A model generated the notes under the pieces. The model did no database searches and was not told where the DNA came from. It saw only the letters and a list, made by a program, of their open reading frames with translations. A program made the position numbers and the translations under genes. 64,000 bases of DNA from Chrysogorgia sp. JL179-B06 (taxonomy: Eukaryota; Cnidaria; Anthozoa; Scleralcyonacea; Chrysogorgiidae): NCBI GenBank assembly GCA_035772405.1, contig JAYKKM010000048.1:599501-663500 (forward strand). Reading direction: 5' to 3'. Each line of letters starts with the position of its first letter. Within the stretch, counting starts at the first letter, position 1. Shown piece by piece: positions 21,332 to 34,755 of this stretch.

Positions 21332-24300
21332 ATGCTGGAGAGTTTAGCTGCATGGGTTTTGCGAACGTATGTCGGGGAGTACGTGGAAAACTTAAATACA
21401 GACCAGTTGTCCATCGGATATGGTAAAATTTGTTTTTTATATTTTTGAAACAAATTATGAAATATAATGATCATGTGACGTCATCTCAATGATTTGTAAA
21501 TTTAATTTAATTTAATTTGTTTTCGTGTTTACATACACAAGGCAAGACACAACAGGGATGTTCAGCCTTAGTCATGGTGTCTTACCCTAAGAATTAACAA
21601 ACATACATAATACATTACATATATAACTAACATATCACAGCCTGTGATACGATATTGCTTATTATATGATGATATCACTTATTACAACAAATACATTATA
21701 CTTACATTATTACATTACATTATACTAACACACACACGTACGCACGCACAGTTAATATTAACAAGTTAATAGTAAAGTAGAAAGGTGGAAGATAATTTAT
21801 TAATTAAAGTGCCCCTAACCTCAAAATTTTTTATTGTCTTATTTGGAAGAACTTTTAAAATGATAAAGTAGATTCTTTTGAAGATTTTCACTTCTTCGCT
21901 TTCTTTTTGAGATATATCAGTTTGTTTGATATGCAAATATCTGGAATTTCGTCACACATGCATAATGAGTTATCAGAGAATGTTACATGTCTTTGCGTTC
22001 ATGAAATAAAAACACTAAAGTGTGAATAACACGTGTGTGCGTGTTTCTCCCACAACACCAAACTTCTTGATTTTAAAGGATTTCGTTCGAGAATGAAAGA
22101 GATATACACATTTCTCCAATAAGTCATTATGCATGTGTGACGACATTCCAGACATTTGCATATCAAACAAACTGATATATCTCAAAAAGAAAGCGAAGAA
22201 ACGAAAATCTTCAAAAGAAGTTACTTTATCATTTTAAAAGTTCTTCCAAACAAGACAATAAAACATTTTGAGGTTATGGGCACTTTAAAGCTAACATAAT
22301 TGTTAATATTAGGTAGCATGAGTATTAGCTAGCAATATTATTTATATAATAATTGTGGTTAAGCCAATGGAATTGAGGTTTCAGTTTACCATCCAATTTT
22401 TCATTATTCAAACTAATTTTCATTATTCAAACTAATTTTCATTATTGGTAGATTTTCCACATCAGGACTTTCAAATATACTATCTACATAATTTGCACAG
22501 CGTGTACACACTTTTTATTAAATAGCGAAGCCTTCAATACGGTTGACCGTATCAGCTATGATCGGTCGCCTTCACCATTAAATATTAATGTGTTGCTACA
22601 AATGGGTGCCACTGACAAGGATGATAGGTCAACAGATCGATTTCATAATATTTTTGGACCAGATAATGAATATGATTCAAAATTTCAGATAATGAACAAA
22701 AGCCACATCACATTTTCAAAACCCTCGGCCGGTAAACTGAAACCTCAATTCCGTTGGCCTTAAAGGGATATGGCAATATAAATTAACTTTGTCTCATTTG
22801 AAAGAACTCGTAAAATGGTATAAGAAGACCTTTTACAATTTTGCTGCATATCTTTCTTGGTTTTTGAAATATTTCAGATAATTATGACAAATTGTAATAT
22901 TTGACCTAATTAAAGGACATTGGCAACGAAAATTTTTGTTGCTTTATTTTAAAGAGCATGAAAAAATAAGCCGATTGGCCGTTTACTGTTCTACGCTATC
23001 TCTTCTAGTTGCGAAGTTATACGCAAAAATTTGCAAAATATAAATTGCTGATTCAGCACAACGTGTGACGTCATTGGATGGGTAAGTATGTTTATTGAAT
23101 ACATAACTGAAGCATAGCTCAGTTATTATGAGCTCAAATCAAATGAAATTTTGCACAAAGATAGTACATGATGAGATGCATTGAAAAAACACTTCTAATT
23201 TTGTTGTCAAGGTAACACTGTCGTTCCCAGGCCCCTTAAACGGATTTTTTATAACTAGTTACATTTATCTATGGGAGTCATTTTCGAATTATTATCATGC
23301 AAGTAAAACTTCAGGCATGCATAGGTGTATTGTACACACACTTCTGATATTATGTTATCCTAATCAGTACCAAGAATAAAGCTGTTTTATAAAATTCGTG
23401 CAAGGGGCCTGGGAACGACAGTGTTACCTTGGCAACAAAATTTGAAGTGTGTTTCAATGCATCTCATCATGTACTATCTGTATGCAAAATTTCATTTGAC
23501 TTGAGCTCATAATAACTGAGCTATGCTTCAGTTATGTATTCAATAAACATACTTACCCATCCAATGACGTCACACGTTGTGCTGAATCAGCAATTTATAT
23601 TTTGCAAATTTTTGCGTATAACTTCGCAACTAGAAGAGATAGTGTAGAACAGTAAACGGCCAATCGGCTTATTTTTTCATGCTCTTTCAAATAAAGCAAC
23701 AAAAATTTTCGTTGCCAATGTCCTTTAACTAGGAAATTGGTGACGTCACAAGCAGGGTAAACCTGATGAAACTACTCCATAGGTGACCGAATTTCCACAG
23801 AAGGCTTTTTAAAATGTTGTGGGCCAATTGAAAATGGAAATAGTGCAACATAATCGAGTTTCTGGCTCATGATGTCGTAAGGTTGGCAAGATAAAAATTT
23901 CACTTAACCCTACTTATGCTACTTATGATGGCTACTTATGATGGCTACTTATGATGTCACAATACATGCATATCGAAAATAATTCCAAGATGGCGGACAG
24001 CACGCTGTCTTTCGTGAAATTATTTTGAAAACCAAAAGATAAGGGAAATTGTAAAAGGTCTTGTTATACCATTTCACGAGTTGTTTCAAATGAGACAAAG
24101 TTAATTTATATTGCCATGTCCCTTTAAGGTTAATATTAGGACTTATAGTATAGGGTTAGAATTAGTATTAGTGTTATGCAATGGTTAGTTTTTTTGGTTA
24201 GGGTTAGTATTTTGGTGATATTAGGGTTAGCATCATTGACATATGAAGACTAGCTTTTTAAGAGGCCATTGACAAATAGGTTGACGTTTCATATCATGGA

Positions 24301-25925
24301 CATGTTCCGTGATGAGGGAGGGGTTAGCGTTGAATCTGCAATAGGAAAAATTGGGATGAAATTGGAGACATCTGCTGGTCCACAGTGATACTTTTTTATA
24401 CATATTTTCAGGTACTGTGGAGCTTGAGAATTTACCTTTAAAAAAGACAGCTCTACAAGGCTTGGAGTTACCACTAGAAGTCAAATCAGGTTTCATTGGA
24501 CACTTAAAGTTATCCATACCTTTCCGTCATCCAAAGTCTGAACCATGGATAATTCATATTGATAAACTATATCTTATAGCTGGACCTCAGACTAAACATC
24601 AGGTATAAAAAAGTAGAGTGCTGTGTAGACAGTGTTTTGTATATATAGCAAAGTGAAAAGGTGGTGAACTGCCAAGATTTTTAGTAACGAAATACTGACG
24701 TTTCGAGCGGAGCTCTTCATCAGAGTAAGACAAGATGAAGGGCTCCACTCTGATGAAGGGCTCCGCTCAAAACGTCAATACTTTGTTACTAAAAATCTTG
24801 GCAGTTTACCACCTTTTCACTTTGCTATATATCAGGTATAAAGTGACTGACATATGTATGTCTTTGTACAAATACACAAAACACCCTAAGAACTTGAATG
24901 TGTAACCTTCTGATTGCTGGTGAGTTGCTCTATTACTGACTGCACTGTATATTGAACTATCAGTCGAACCATCATTTGTGTTAACAGCTGTTGTATAGTC
25001 AGGTTCAAATCCTGTGTCAGACCACCACTCAGGATCTTAAAAATAATTGAGGAGAATAATACCAACAAATGGTAAGACTAATTTCGGGTCTTCTCAGATA
25101 ACGACCTTAAATCGTAGGCCCTCAGAACCCCTATCAATTGGACTTCTAGCCTGTGGGGTATTCCGTTCATCTAAAAGAGTGATAAATCTACTAAACTAAA
25201 CTACATGTAATTAACATTAGACTTTCTTTACACATTATTTCTACACTGCCTATGCAGCACAACACATTTAATATCGTAATTTATGTTCTTGAACTGTATT
25301 TTTATATCAAACTCTAAAAAATGTTTGTTTTTGAAAGTATGATGAAGAACAAGAGAAGAAAAGAGAGCGGGAACAAAAACAAAAGCAACTGGATAGTTTG
25401 GAGGTGCAATGGCAGGTATGTCAGTTTGTATGTCACTGTAATAGCCACCTTTTGATCAGAACCATGTTGATGATTCTTCTTTGCTTATGTAACAGTAAAT
25501 ATTTATCATGATTGTTGTCTTTTTTCCAGTTTGGTCGTTCTAAAGAAAATGAAACAGAGACATGGTGGACATCTTTATACTCTTCCTTATCCACTACAGT
25601 TATGGAGAATCTTCAGGTACAGTAACTATGTTATGAAATATTTTAGAACTATTTACCTAAATGTCTTTATTCCTGTCTCGTAATGTACAGTACAAAAATG
25701 TGTTGATTTGACGACTTGATTTGATGTCTTTGTTATTGGTACTTTTTAGTTGGTTATAACTGGTGTTCATATTCGCTATGAAGACAATGTTATTGATCAA
25801 AATAATCCCTTTGCTGTTGGGATAACCATAGAAAAACTTGCAGTAGAGTCTGCTAATGAAAAATGGGTAATATTAAGCATTTCATCTTGACAATTACTGT
25901 CTGTCTGTGTGTTTGTCTGTCTGTG

Positions 25926-25966
<41 letters not shown>

Positions 25967-26090
25967 GCCTGCCTGCCTGTCTGCCTGCCTATCTGTCTGT
26001 CTGTCTGTTTGTCATTGTCTGTTTGTCATTGTCTGTTTGTCTGTCTCCCTCTGTCTGTCTGTCTGTCAATCATTGTCTGTCTGTCTGTCA

Positions 26091-26122
<32 letters not shown>

Positions 26123-26164
26123 GTCTGTGTGTGTCTGTCTCTCTGTCTTTGTCCGTCCGTCTCA

Positions 26165-26228
<64 letters not shown>

Positions 26229-27476
26229 GTCTGTCTGTTTCTTATATATCCAATCCATCTCTGTTCTTCTCTGCTCTCTAGGAACCAGAATTTTTAGTGT
26301 CTGAAAGTATAACCAAATTCAAATTGATTGAAATACAGAAGTTTGCTTTGTACTGGGACTCAGATACAAGTTTAGTTGGAGATCTCCCTTCAAAAGACCT
26401 TAGTGTGAGATGATTGTTAATATTTTACAAGAAAGAGCTCTGGTTGATCATGGTTTACAGCATTTGGCTGTTTAAGAAAGTGTTTTATTGTAATATCATG
26501 TTTTTTTCTGTGATTATTTTTAACAGGATGCTCTTCATCGTGTCATTGGAAGAGGTCATGGAAAGGCCTCCTTTTCAGTAAGTTTCCTTTCATCTTTCCT
26601 TTCATTCCTTTATTCCATTCCTTCTTCATTCATTCCTTCCATCCCTCCTTCTATCCATCCCTCCATTCTCTCCATCCCTTTCATTCCCTCCATTCCTTCC
26701 ATCTCCTCCATCCATCCCTTCTATTCCTTCCATTCCCTCCATCTCTTCCATCCTTTTTGTTCCTTCCATTTCCTTCATCCCTTTCATTCGTTCCATTCCT
26801 TTCGTCCCTCCCACTCCTTCCATCTTTTCCATCCCTTCCATTCATTCCTTCCATCCCTTTCATTCCTTCCATTCCTTCCATCCCTTTCATTCCTTCCATT
26901 CCTTCCATTCCTTCCATCCCTTTAATTCCTTCCATCCCTTTCATTCCCCTCTATTCCTTCCATACCTTCCATTCCCTCCATCTCTTCATTCCATCCATTC
27001 CTTCCATTCCCTCGATCCCTTCCATTCCCTCGATCCCTTCCATTCCCTCCATCCATTCCTTTCATTTCTTACATTCCTTCCAGTCCCTCCTTCCATCCCT
27101 TTCATTCCTTCCATTTCCTCCTTCCATCCCTTTCATTCCTTCCATTCATACAATGAATAATTTCATACCATTCATTTCTTTCGTAATCGTTCACTTATGA
27201 ATTCATTCAATTTCAACATATATATTTTTTCAGCAACATGAATACATACTAAACCCAGTCAGCTCCCAAGTTAAACTTCAAAGAAATCGTTCTCCTATTC
27301 CTCTGCGGAGCAAGAATGATCCAAGATTTATCCTTGATATTCATCTTGAAGAAATCCCCATTACATTATCAGACGTTCAATATCAGGGTCTCTCAAAACT
27401 TATTGAGGAATTTCAGAGACATTTTCGAAGCCGCAAGTACCGCAAATGGAAACCTCTTTGTTCGAAAAAAACACAA
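21332..27476 (+). CDS. VPS13D: VPS13D exons 1-8: chorein N-terminal region
   Basis: Exons 21332-21422, 24412-24602, 25338-25415, 25530-25616, 25750-25866, 26282-26404, 26527-26577 and 27234-27476. They encode the chorein head that opens the lipid groove at the ER side: [30 protein letters not shown] and [12 protein letters not shown] are the hallmark strands. The KWKP block closes exon 8. ATG at 21332 is chosen because MLE-L-AWVL starts the family. Intron 1 is 3 kb and full of foldback elements; intron 7 is a CATTCCTTC-type repeat. Confidence 0.95.
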
Positions 27477-30400
27477 GTGAGTAATTTTTTTCATTTCTCC
27501 AGAGTACAGTATGTTTGTTCCTTGTGTTAGTTAGAATATCCTGGGCTAGCGGTGATACAGTAGCGGTAATACAGCAGCAGTGATACAGTAGCGGTGTTAC
27601 AGTAGCGGTGATACAGCAGCGGTGATACAGTAGCAGTGATACAGTAGCGGTGATACAGGAGCGGTGATACAGTAGCGGTGATACAGTAGCGGTGATACAG
27701 TAGCGGTGACACAGCAGCGGTGATACAGCAGTGGTGACACAGCAGTGGTGATACAGTAGCGGTGATACAGCAGCGGTGATACAATAGGGGTGATACAGCA
27801 GCGGTGATACAGCAGCGGTGATACAGTAGGGGTGATACAGTAGCGGTGATACAGTAGCTGTGATACAGTGATACAGCAGCGGTGATACAGCAGCGGTGAT
27901 ACAGTAGCGGTGATACAGTAGCGGTGATACAGCAGGGGTGATACAGCAGGGGTGATACAGCAGGGGTGATACAGCAGTGGTGATACAGCAGCAGTGATAC
28001 AGTAGCGGTGATACAGCAGGGGTGATACAGCAGTGGTGATACAGCAGTGGTGATACAGTATTTCTTTCAAAACTGAGTTCCAACTCTTCTTTTAGTTCAA
28101 GAATATGGTGGCAGTTTGCAGGAAAGTGTATTTTAAACTTCATCCAAGAGCGAAACAAGCGACACACGTGGTCTTACACCTTAGAACGAGCACAAAATAT
28201 TGTAAAATATGTCAATGTCTACACCAAGCATTTAACTGAGCCCATTGAAGACAGTAACCAGAAGGTGATTCATCATTATATATATTATTTATTATTACAG
28301 TATTATTATTATTATTATTATTATTATCATTATTGGTATACCAACTTGGAACATAAACCGCTTAACAGATCACAACAATTACCGACACCATACAAAAGAC
28401 TTCTTCGCACGCACCAACGAACAATAGACCTACCGACAAACAATATACCCACGCTTAACGCATGACGTTAAGTAATTAAGTTAGGATCCCTATTTATACC
28501 CTCATAGAACCGATGATGACGTTATCTATTAACAAGATGCAAATAAGCTTCTGGTAATAAACCACCGCATCTTATTAATAGATAACATCATCATCGGTTC
28601 TATGAAGGTATAAATAGGGATCCTAAATTTACAACGATCACCCCTAATGAAGACACTAGATTGGAGTGTCGAAACGTTGGGTCATGGACAGTAACTTTTA
28701 AAGTTACGTTCAAAAAACTTTTTAAAGCCAGAGTAGCGTCAAACTATTTCTGATTTATTCAGAAACTTATTCCTTTGCAGATTACAACTATGGTTCGTTT
28801 TGTTTAGGAAATCCAACAACAAATTGAAGATAAACTGACATTTGAAGAGTTGAAAGTTCTGCGCAGTATTGCAGTTGCAAATGTTCGAAAAGAAGAGGCT
28901 TTAAGAAAGGTAGAAATGTGTTGTGTGTGAGTAGTTTCTAATATGTTGGTTGTTTGAATAAGTGAATGAATGTGTGGGGAGAGTTAGGTTTGAAGGTAGG
29001 TCTGTTGACGCAACTATGGATGATTATGTGAATTAATTTGGTATATATTAATTGCAAGTGTGTGTGTGCTAGTGTAGTAGGGAAGTGTGCATGTGAGTGG
29101 ATACCAGTTAGTCATTTATGTGAGTGGGTGAGTGAATTAATAAATGGGTGTGTTTGTAGGTGCAGGGCCGGATTAACGACTTCGTAGGCCCTAGGCACTT
29201 AGCAGCATATCGTAGGCTCCCAGTGACAACACATTCCTAGGGGGGTTCGGGGGAATTTAATTTTGGGCCTCTGAAATGGCATTTTCTGCATTCTGAGGAC
29301 ACTTTTGAGGAAAATATAAAGGTCTTAAATCACATTTTTTAACAGTGTATCATCATTTTCAAGAAATATAATTTTTACGTAAATAATACAATAATACCCA
29401 GGATAGTGATAGTTTTCGGGGTTACTTTTTATAACTGTCTGACATTCGTAATTATAGAATGTAGGGCCTTGATACTATCAGTCTGAATCTGATAGTGATA
29501 CTTTTCGGCTCTTTCTTTTCGCAAAACTTTTCTGTAAACAAATTGGCATCCTCAACTCAAGAAATAGGAAAGTTTAAACGCTTATCACTGCTTATGTAAC
29601 TGTTTTACTGTCGAAAAATGATCAGTTATAGAGGAAGATAATTTTTTTGCATCAAGGATTAGGTAGATGAATGCTACAGCAGTATTTTGTATAATTCAGG
29701 CTGCAGAGGTGAAACTTTCTCAAAGTGTAGTTTCCACACAAGCTGATGCTAATGCTGGTTGGTTATCTGGCTGGTGGGGATGGTATGGGACAAGTGAGGA
29801 AACACAAGGAACATCTATAGCACCTGTAGTGGTCAATGAACTGCCACAAACAACAGGTAAAGAAGATGAAGTCTTTTATTGATCACCTGGGTGCTTCAAA
29901 CGATTTACTAGGTTTTACACCCACCATTTTAATCGATGTAGCTTTATGCTAGAGCATCTCACTGGTCAAGATTACAGGTTACACAGGTTATACACATACA
30001 ACCATCTAGCCCATGTACATTAGCTCCATGATTATTGCATCTGACTTGTCACTGGTCATCAGAAGGTTACAGGTTGTGTAAATTGTGTACATACTGTACG
30101 TAACCTTCACTCTGCCATCTACGTCCATGTAGGTCAATGGTTAGAGCATCTCACTAGTCATCAGAAGGTTACAGGTTGTACACATATGTAACCTTCACTC
30201 TATCATCTCAGTCCATGCAGCTCAACAGTTAGAGCATCTCACTAGTCATCAGAAGGATACAGGTTGTACACATATGTAACCTTCACTCTATCATCTTAGT
30301 CCATGTAGCTCAATAGTTATAGTATCTCACTGGTCATCAGAAGGTTACAGATTGTACACATATGTAACCTTCACTCTGTCATTTTAGTCCATGTAGCTCA

Positions 30401-33400
30401 ATGGTTAGAGCATCTCACTAGTCATCAGAAGGTTACAGGTTGTACACATATGTAACCTTCACTCTATCATCTCAGTCCATGCAGCTCAACAGTTAGAGCA
30501 TCTCACTAGTCATCAGAAGGATACAGGTTGTACACATATGTAACCTTCACTCTATCATCTTAGTCCATGTAGCTCAATAGTTATAGTATCTCACTGGTCA
30601 TCAGAAGGTTACAGGTTGTACACATATGTAACCTTCACTCTGTCATTTTAGTCCATGTAGCTCAATGGTTAGAGCATCTCACTAGTCATCATACAGTATG
30701 TAGCTCAATGGTTATTAGTATCTCTAACTCTATCAATTTGTTAATTACATGTACAGAAGAAGAACAATTCCTCGAAGAAATCCAAGAAAGTAATGTGGAC
30801 GACTCCATCTTTAAACGTGATACCGTCTTTGCCCACTTGAACTTCCACTTAGATCGTGGACATTTTAAATTAATGACAACAACTAAAGGAGATGAGTTAC
30901 AGCCCTTGATTGAAGTCTTGTATACTGATGTCCGATGGAGATCTCAAGTTTCTCCTCGTAGCAGCACTTGGCAAAGCAACATGAGTCTTGGTTCTGTATT
31001 TATTAAAGACGAAATCAGCGAAGGAAATATTTTTCCTTATTTAGTATCACCACAATCAAAGGTATATTTTCTCTTCAGCGCCAATTTATATTAACTAGAT
31101 AAATTAGGATTAATGAGAAGCAACATCTAAAAGCAATCTAATGACAACTCCCGCGGCATGTCACTCTTATCTCTCTTAATAATTTGGAAAAGTGCACGCA
31201 CAAGTTATCTAATACGATCTAATCAAACCGGACATTCCAAGGCAATAAGCTTTAAGGCATGCCAAAAAACAGGCTAGCTCATTCGGTTCTTAACCGCTTT
31301 CGTTAAAGCATCAATCCAAAGTTATTCCACCGACAGCGCCCTTTCAAAATAAACACTGAATAATTAAGAGCCTTTATCTATAACTGTAATTTGTAACATA
31401 GTTTCTCGTTAAAATATCATTTACTCTTTATGTAATAATCAATTGATCAAAACAACAAAACTTTGTAATCGTATAATTTCTATCTATTAATAAAGAAATC
31501 GGGGCGGAAAGTGGTGTCCCCTCGGCCACACTTCGCCTACGGTGAAGCACACACCGGCGAAGGTGAGCAAGGTCCATAACAGTGAGGGCCCTTACCTTCA
31601 CCCTGATCTTCGCATTTCTCGGTCACTTCACAACGGGGAAGCCCGGCTGGGACATGAGAGCAAGGTCCATAAACAGTGAGGGCCCTTACTCTAACTCTGA
31701 CTTTCGGCTTCTCCAGCTTTTTCTGGGGGCCCTTACCTCCAGAAAATCGCACTTTCCGTCACCCACAATTTACCCACAAAGATTTGCGTGAGTTATTAAT
31801 AAATAATTTACCACACTCTTCTCTTTGCAGCAATTGAGGTGTAGCAAGCAGACCGTAGTCTCATAATAAAATTATTGCCAAGCAAACGATTATTAATCCC
31901 TTTAAAACTATGCCCAGATAATAATATGTTGTTATTTTAAAGGTTTCTGGAGATTTCATAACAGAAGGACATATGGATAAATCAATATCATTGATATCAA
32001 TTTTTGAACTTCAGTTTGAAAAAATGCCAAAAACCTGTAAAGTAGGATATAGGTAAGAGATAGTGTTGATCTATTCATTGAACTACATGGACTAAGATGG
32101 TAGAGCGAAGGTTACATATGTGTACAACCTGTAACCTTCTGGTGACCAGTGAGATACTCTAATCATTGAGCTACATGGATTAAGATGGTGAGCGAAGGTT
32201 ACATATGTGTACAAACCTGTAACCGTTTGGTGATCAGTGAGATGTTCTAACTATCGAGCTACATGGACTCAAGATGGTAGAGCAAAGATTTTTATAAACT
32301 ACGACTATCGATAATTTCCAGAGCGAAGAGATATGCTTGGGTGAGAAACAATTCATAATATTAACTACTTAACTTAATGTTTTTATTTTTAAAGTTTAAA
32401 GATGAAAACACAACCAATTCAAGTTGTATTTAACCCAGCCACAATCAAAAGGATATCTAATTTCTTCCGAAGAACAACTGATGCATCGAGAAAAGCAGAC
32501 TTGCATGTGATAGAGCAACAGATATTAGATGCTGCCTGGGCAAGATATGAACAACTGAAATCGCAGACAAAGCATGAGTTATATCATGCTATGGATAACT
32601 TGTTACTTGGTCAAGTTAAGGTAAAGACAGTGTGGATTTCCTATTATAAACATCATACCTAAGAACATCATACCTAAAAACATCATACCTAAAAACATCA
32701 TACCTAAAAACGTTTAGATGTGTGACGGAGTAAGATGTGTCATGTTACTGCAGAGGTTTTTGCCTAATCAACTAACTAATATCCCATTGTTTAGACCCAA
32801 GATAAGAGATGGAATATTGAATTGTTTATTGCAAGCCCGCAGATTATCTTACCAGAGTCATTTCATGATAACACGGCGTCAATGGTAAAACTTTTTTCAA
32901 CTTTATTCTTTATTTCTATTCATTTATATAACATATTTTTTGGTTGTGTCTTACTCTATGTTAAAGAAAAAATGTTCTCTCAACTTCCCATGTGTGCTCC
33001 CAATTTCCCAAGTGTTCTCTCAACTTCCGTAGTGTTCTCAACTTCCCAAGTGTTCTCCCAACTTCCCAAGTGTTCTCTCAACTTCCCAAGTGTTCTCTCA
33101 ACTTCCCAAGTGTTCTCTCAACTTCCCAAGTGTTCTCTCAACTTCCCAAGTGTTCTCTCAACTTCCCAAGTGTTCTCTCAACTTCCCAAGTGTTCTCTCA
33201 ATTTCCCAAGTGTTCTCTCAATTTCCCAAGTGTTCTCTAAACTTCCCAAATGTTCTCTCAACTTCCCAAGTGTTCTCTCAACTTCCCAAGTGTTCTCTCA
33301 ACTTCCCAAGTGTTCTCTCAACTTCCCAAGTGTTCTCTCAACTTCCCAAGTGTTCTCTCAACTTCCCAAGTGTTCTCTCGACTTCCCAAGTGTTCTCTCA

Positions 33401-34719
33401 ACTTCCCAAGTGTTCTCTCAACTTCCCAAATGTTCTCTCAACTTCCCAACTGTTCTCTCAACTTCCCAAGTCTTCTCTCAACTTCCCAAGTGTTCTCTCA
33501 ACTTCCCAAGTGTTCTCTCAACTTCCCAAGTGTTCTCTCAACTTCCCAAGTGTTCTCTAAACTTCCCAAATGTTCTCTCAACTTCCCAAGTGTTCTCTCA
33601 ACTTCCCAAGTGTTCTCTCAACTTCCCAAGTCTTCTCTCAACTTCCCAAGTGTTCTCTCGACTTCCCAAGTGTTCTCTCAACTTCCCAAGTGTTCTCTCG
33701 ACTTCCCAAGTGTTCTCTCAACTTCCCAAGTGTTCTCTCGACTTCCCAAGTCTTCTCTCAACTTCCCAAGTGTTCTCTCGACTTCCCAAGTGTTCTCTCA
33801 ACTTCCCAAGTGTTCTCTCGACTTCCCAAGTGTTCTCTCAACTTCCCAAGTGTTCTCTCAACTTCCCAAATGTTCTCTCAACTTCCCAAATGTTCTCTCA
33901 ACTTCCCAAGTCTTCTCTCAACTTCCCAAGTGTTCTCTCAACTTCCCAAGTGTTCTCTCAACTTCCCAAGTGTTCTCTCAACTTCCCAAGTGTTCTCTAA
34001 ACTTCCCAAATGTTCTCTCAACTTCCCAAGTGTTCTCTCAACTTCCCAAGTGTTCTCTCAACTTCCCAAGTCTTCTCTCAACTTCCCAAGTGTTCTCTCG
34101 ACTTCCCAAGTGTTCTCTCAACTTCCCAAGTGTTCTCTCGACTTCCCAAGTGTTCTCTCAACTTCCCAAGTGTTCTCTCGACTTCCCAAGTCTTCTCTCA
34201 ACTTCCCAAGTGTTCTCTCGACTTCCCAAGTGTTCTCTCAACTTCCCAAGTGTTCTCTCGACTTCCCAAGTGTTCTCTCAATTTCCCAAGTGTTCTCTCA
34301 ACTTCCCAAGTGTTCTCTAAACTTCCCAAATGTTCTCTCAACTTCCCAAGTGTTCTCTCGACTTCCCAAGTGTTCTCTCAACTTCCCAAGTCTTCTCTCA
34401 ACTTCCCAAGTGTTCTCCCAACTTTCCAATCCAAAGATTTTTCAATCACATGGAAAGGATAAAGACAGCCAAATTCCTATCCTTCCTGCCAAATTATTTC
34501 CTTTTTTCAACTACAACTTTCAAACTGGATGTTATTATTTTTCATTTAGATACTTGTAGACCTTGGAAATTTATCTTTTGTTACCAAATCCGGAACGGCT
34601 AAAACATCGCAGGAAAATGTAAAGATAGAAAAAATGGAAGTTGAAGATGATGGAGATGGTTAGTGGATGAAAAAGAATTATTGAAAGGGCATTTATTTTA
34701 TTTCCCTTCAGCTCTTCGC

Positions 34720-34755
<36 letters not shown>

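Noticed and set aside
27400..28167. 255-residue reverse-strand frame rich in [12 protein letters not shown]
   Set aside because: Translation of the 14-bp minisatellite in VPS13D intron 8, bounded by exons 8 and 9 on the opposite strand.
33000..34430. CRISPR-like array
   Set aside because: Regular repeats but no unique spacers, and the genome is animal; it is a minisatellite.
32822..34559. Several 150-390-residue open frames with [24 protein letters not shown] periodicity
   Set aside because: They are three phases of the same 20-bp minisatellite lying between VPS13D exons 15 and 16, whose splice phases match without them.
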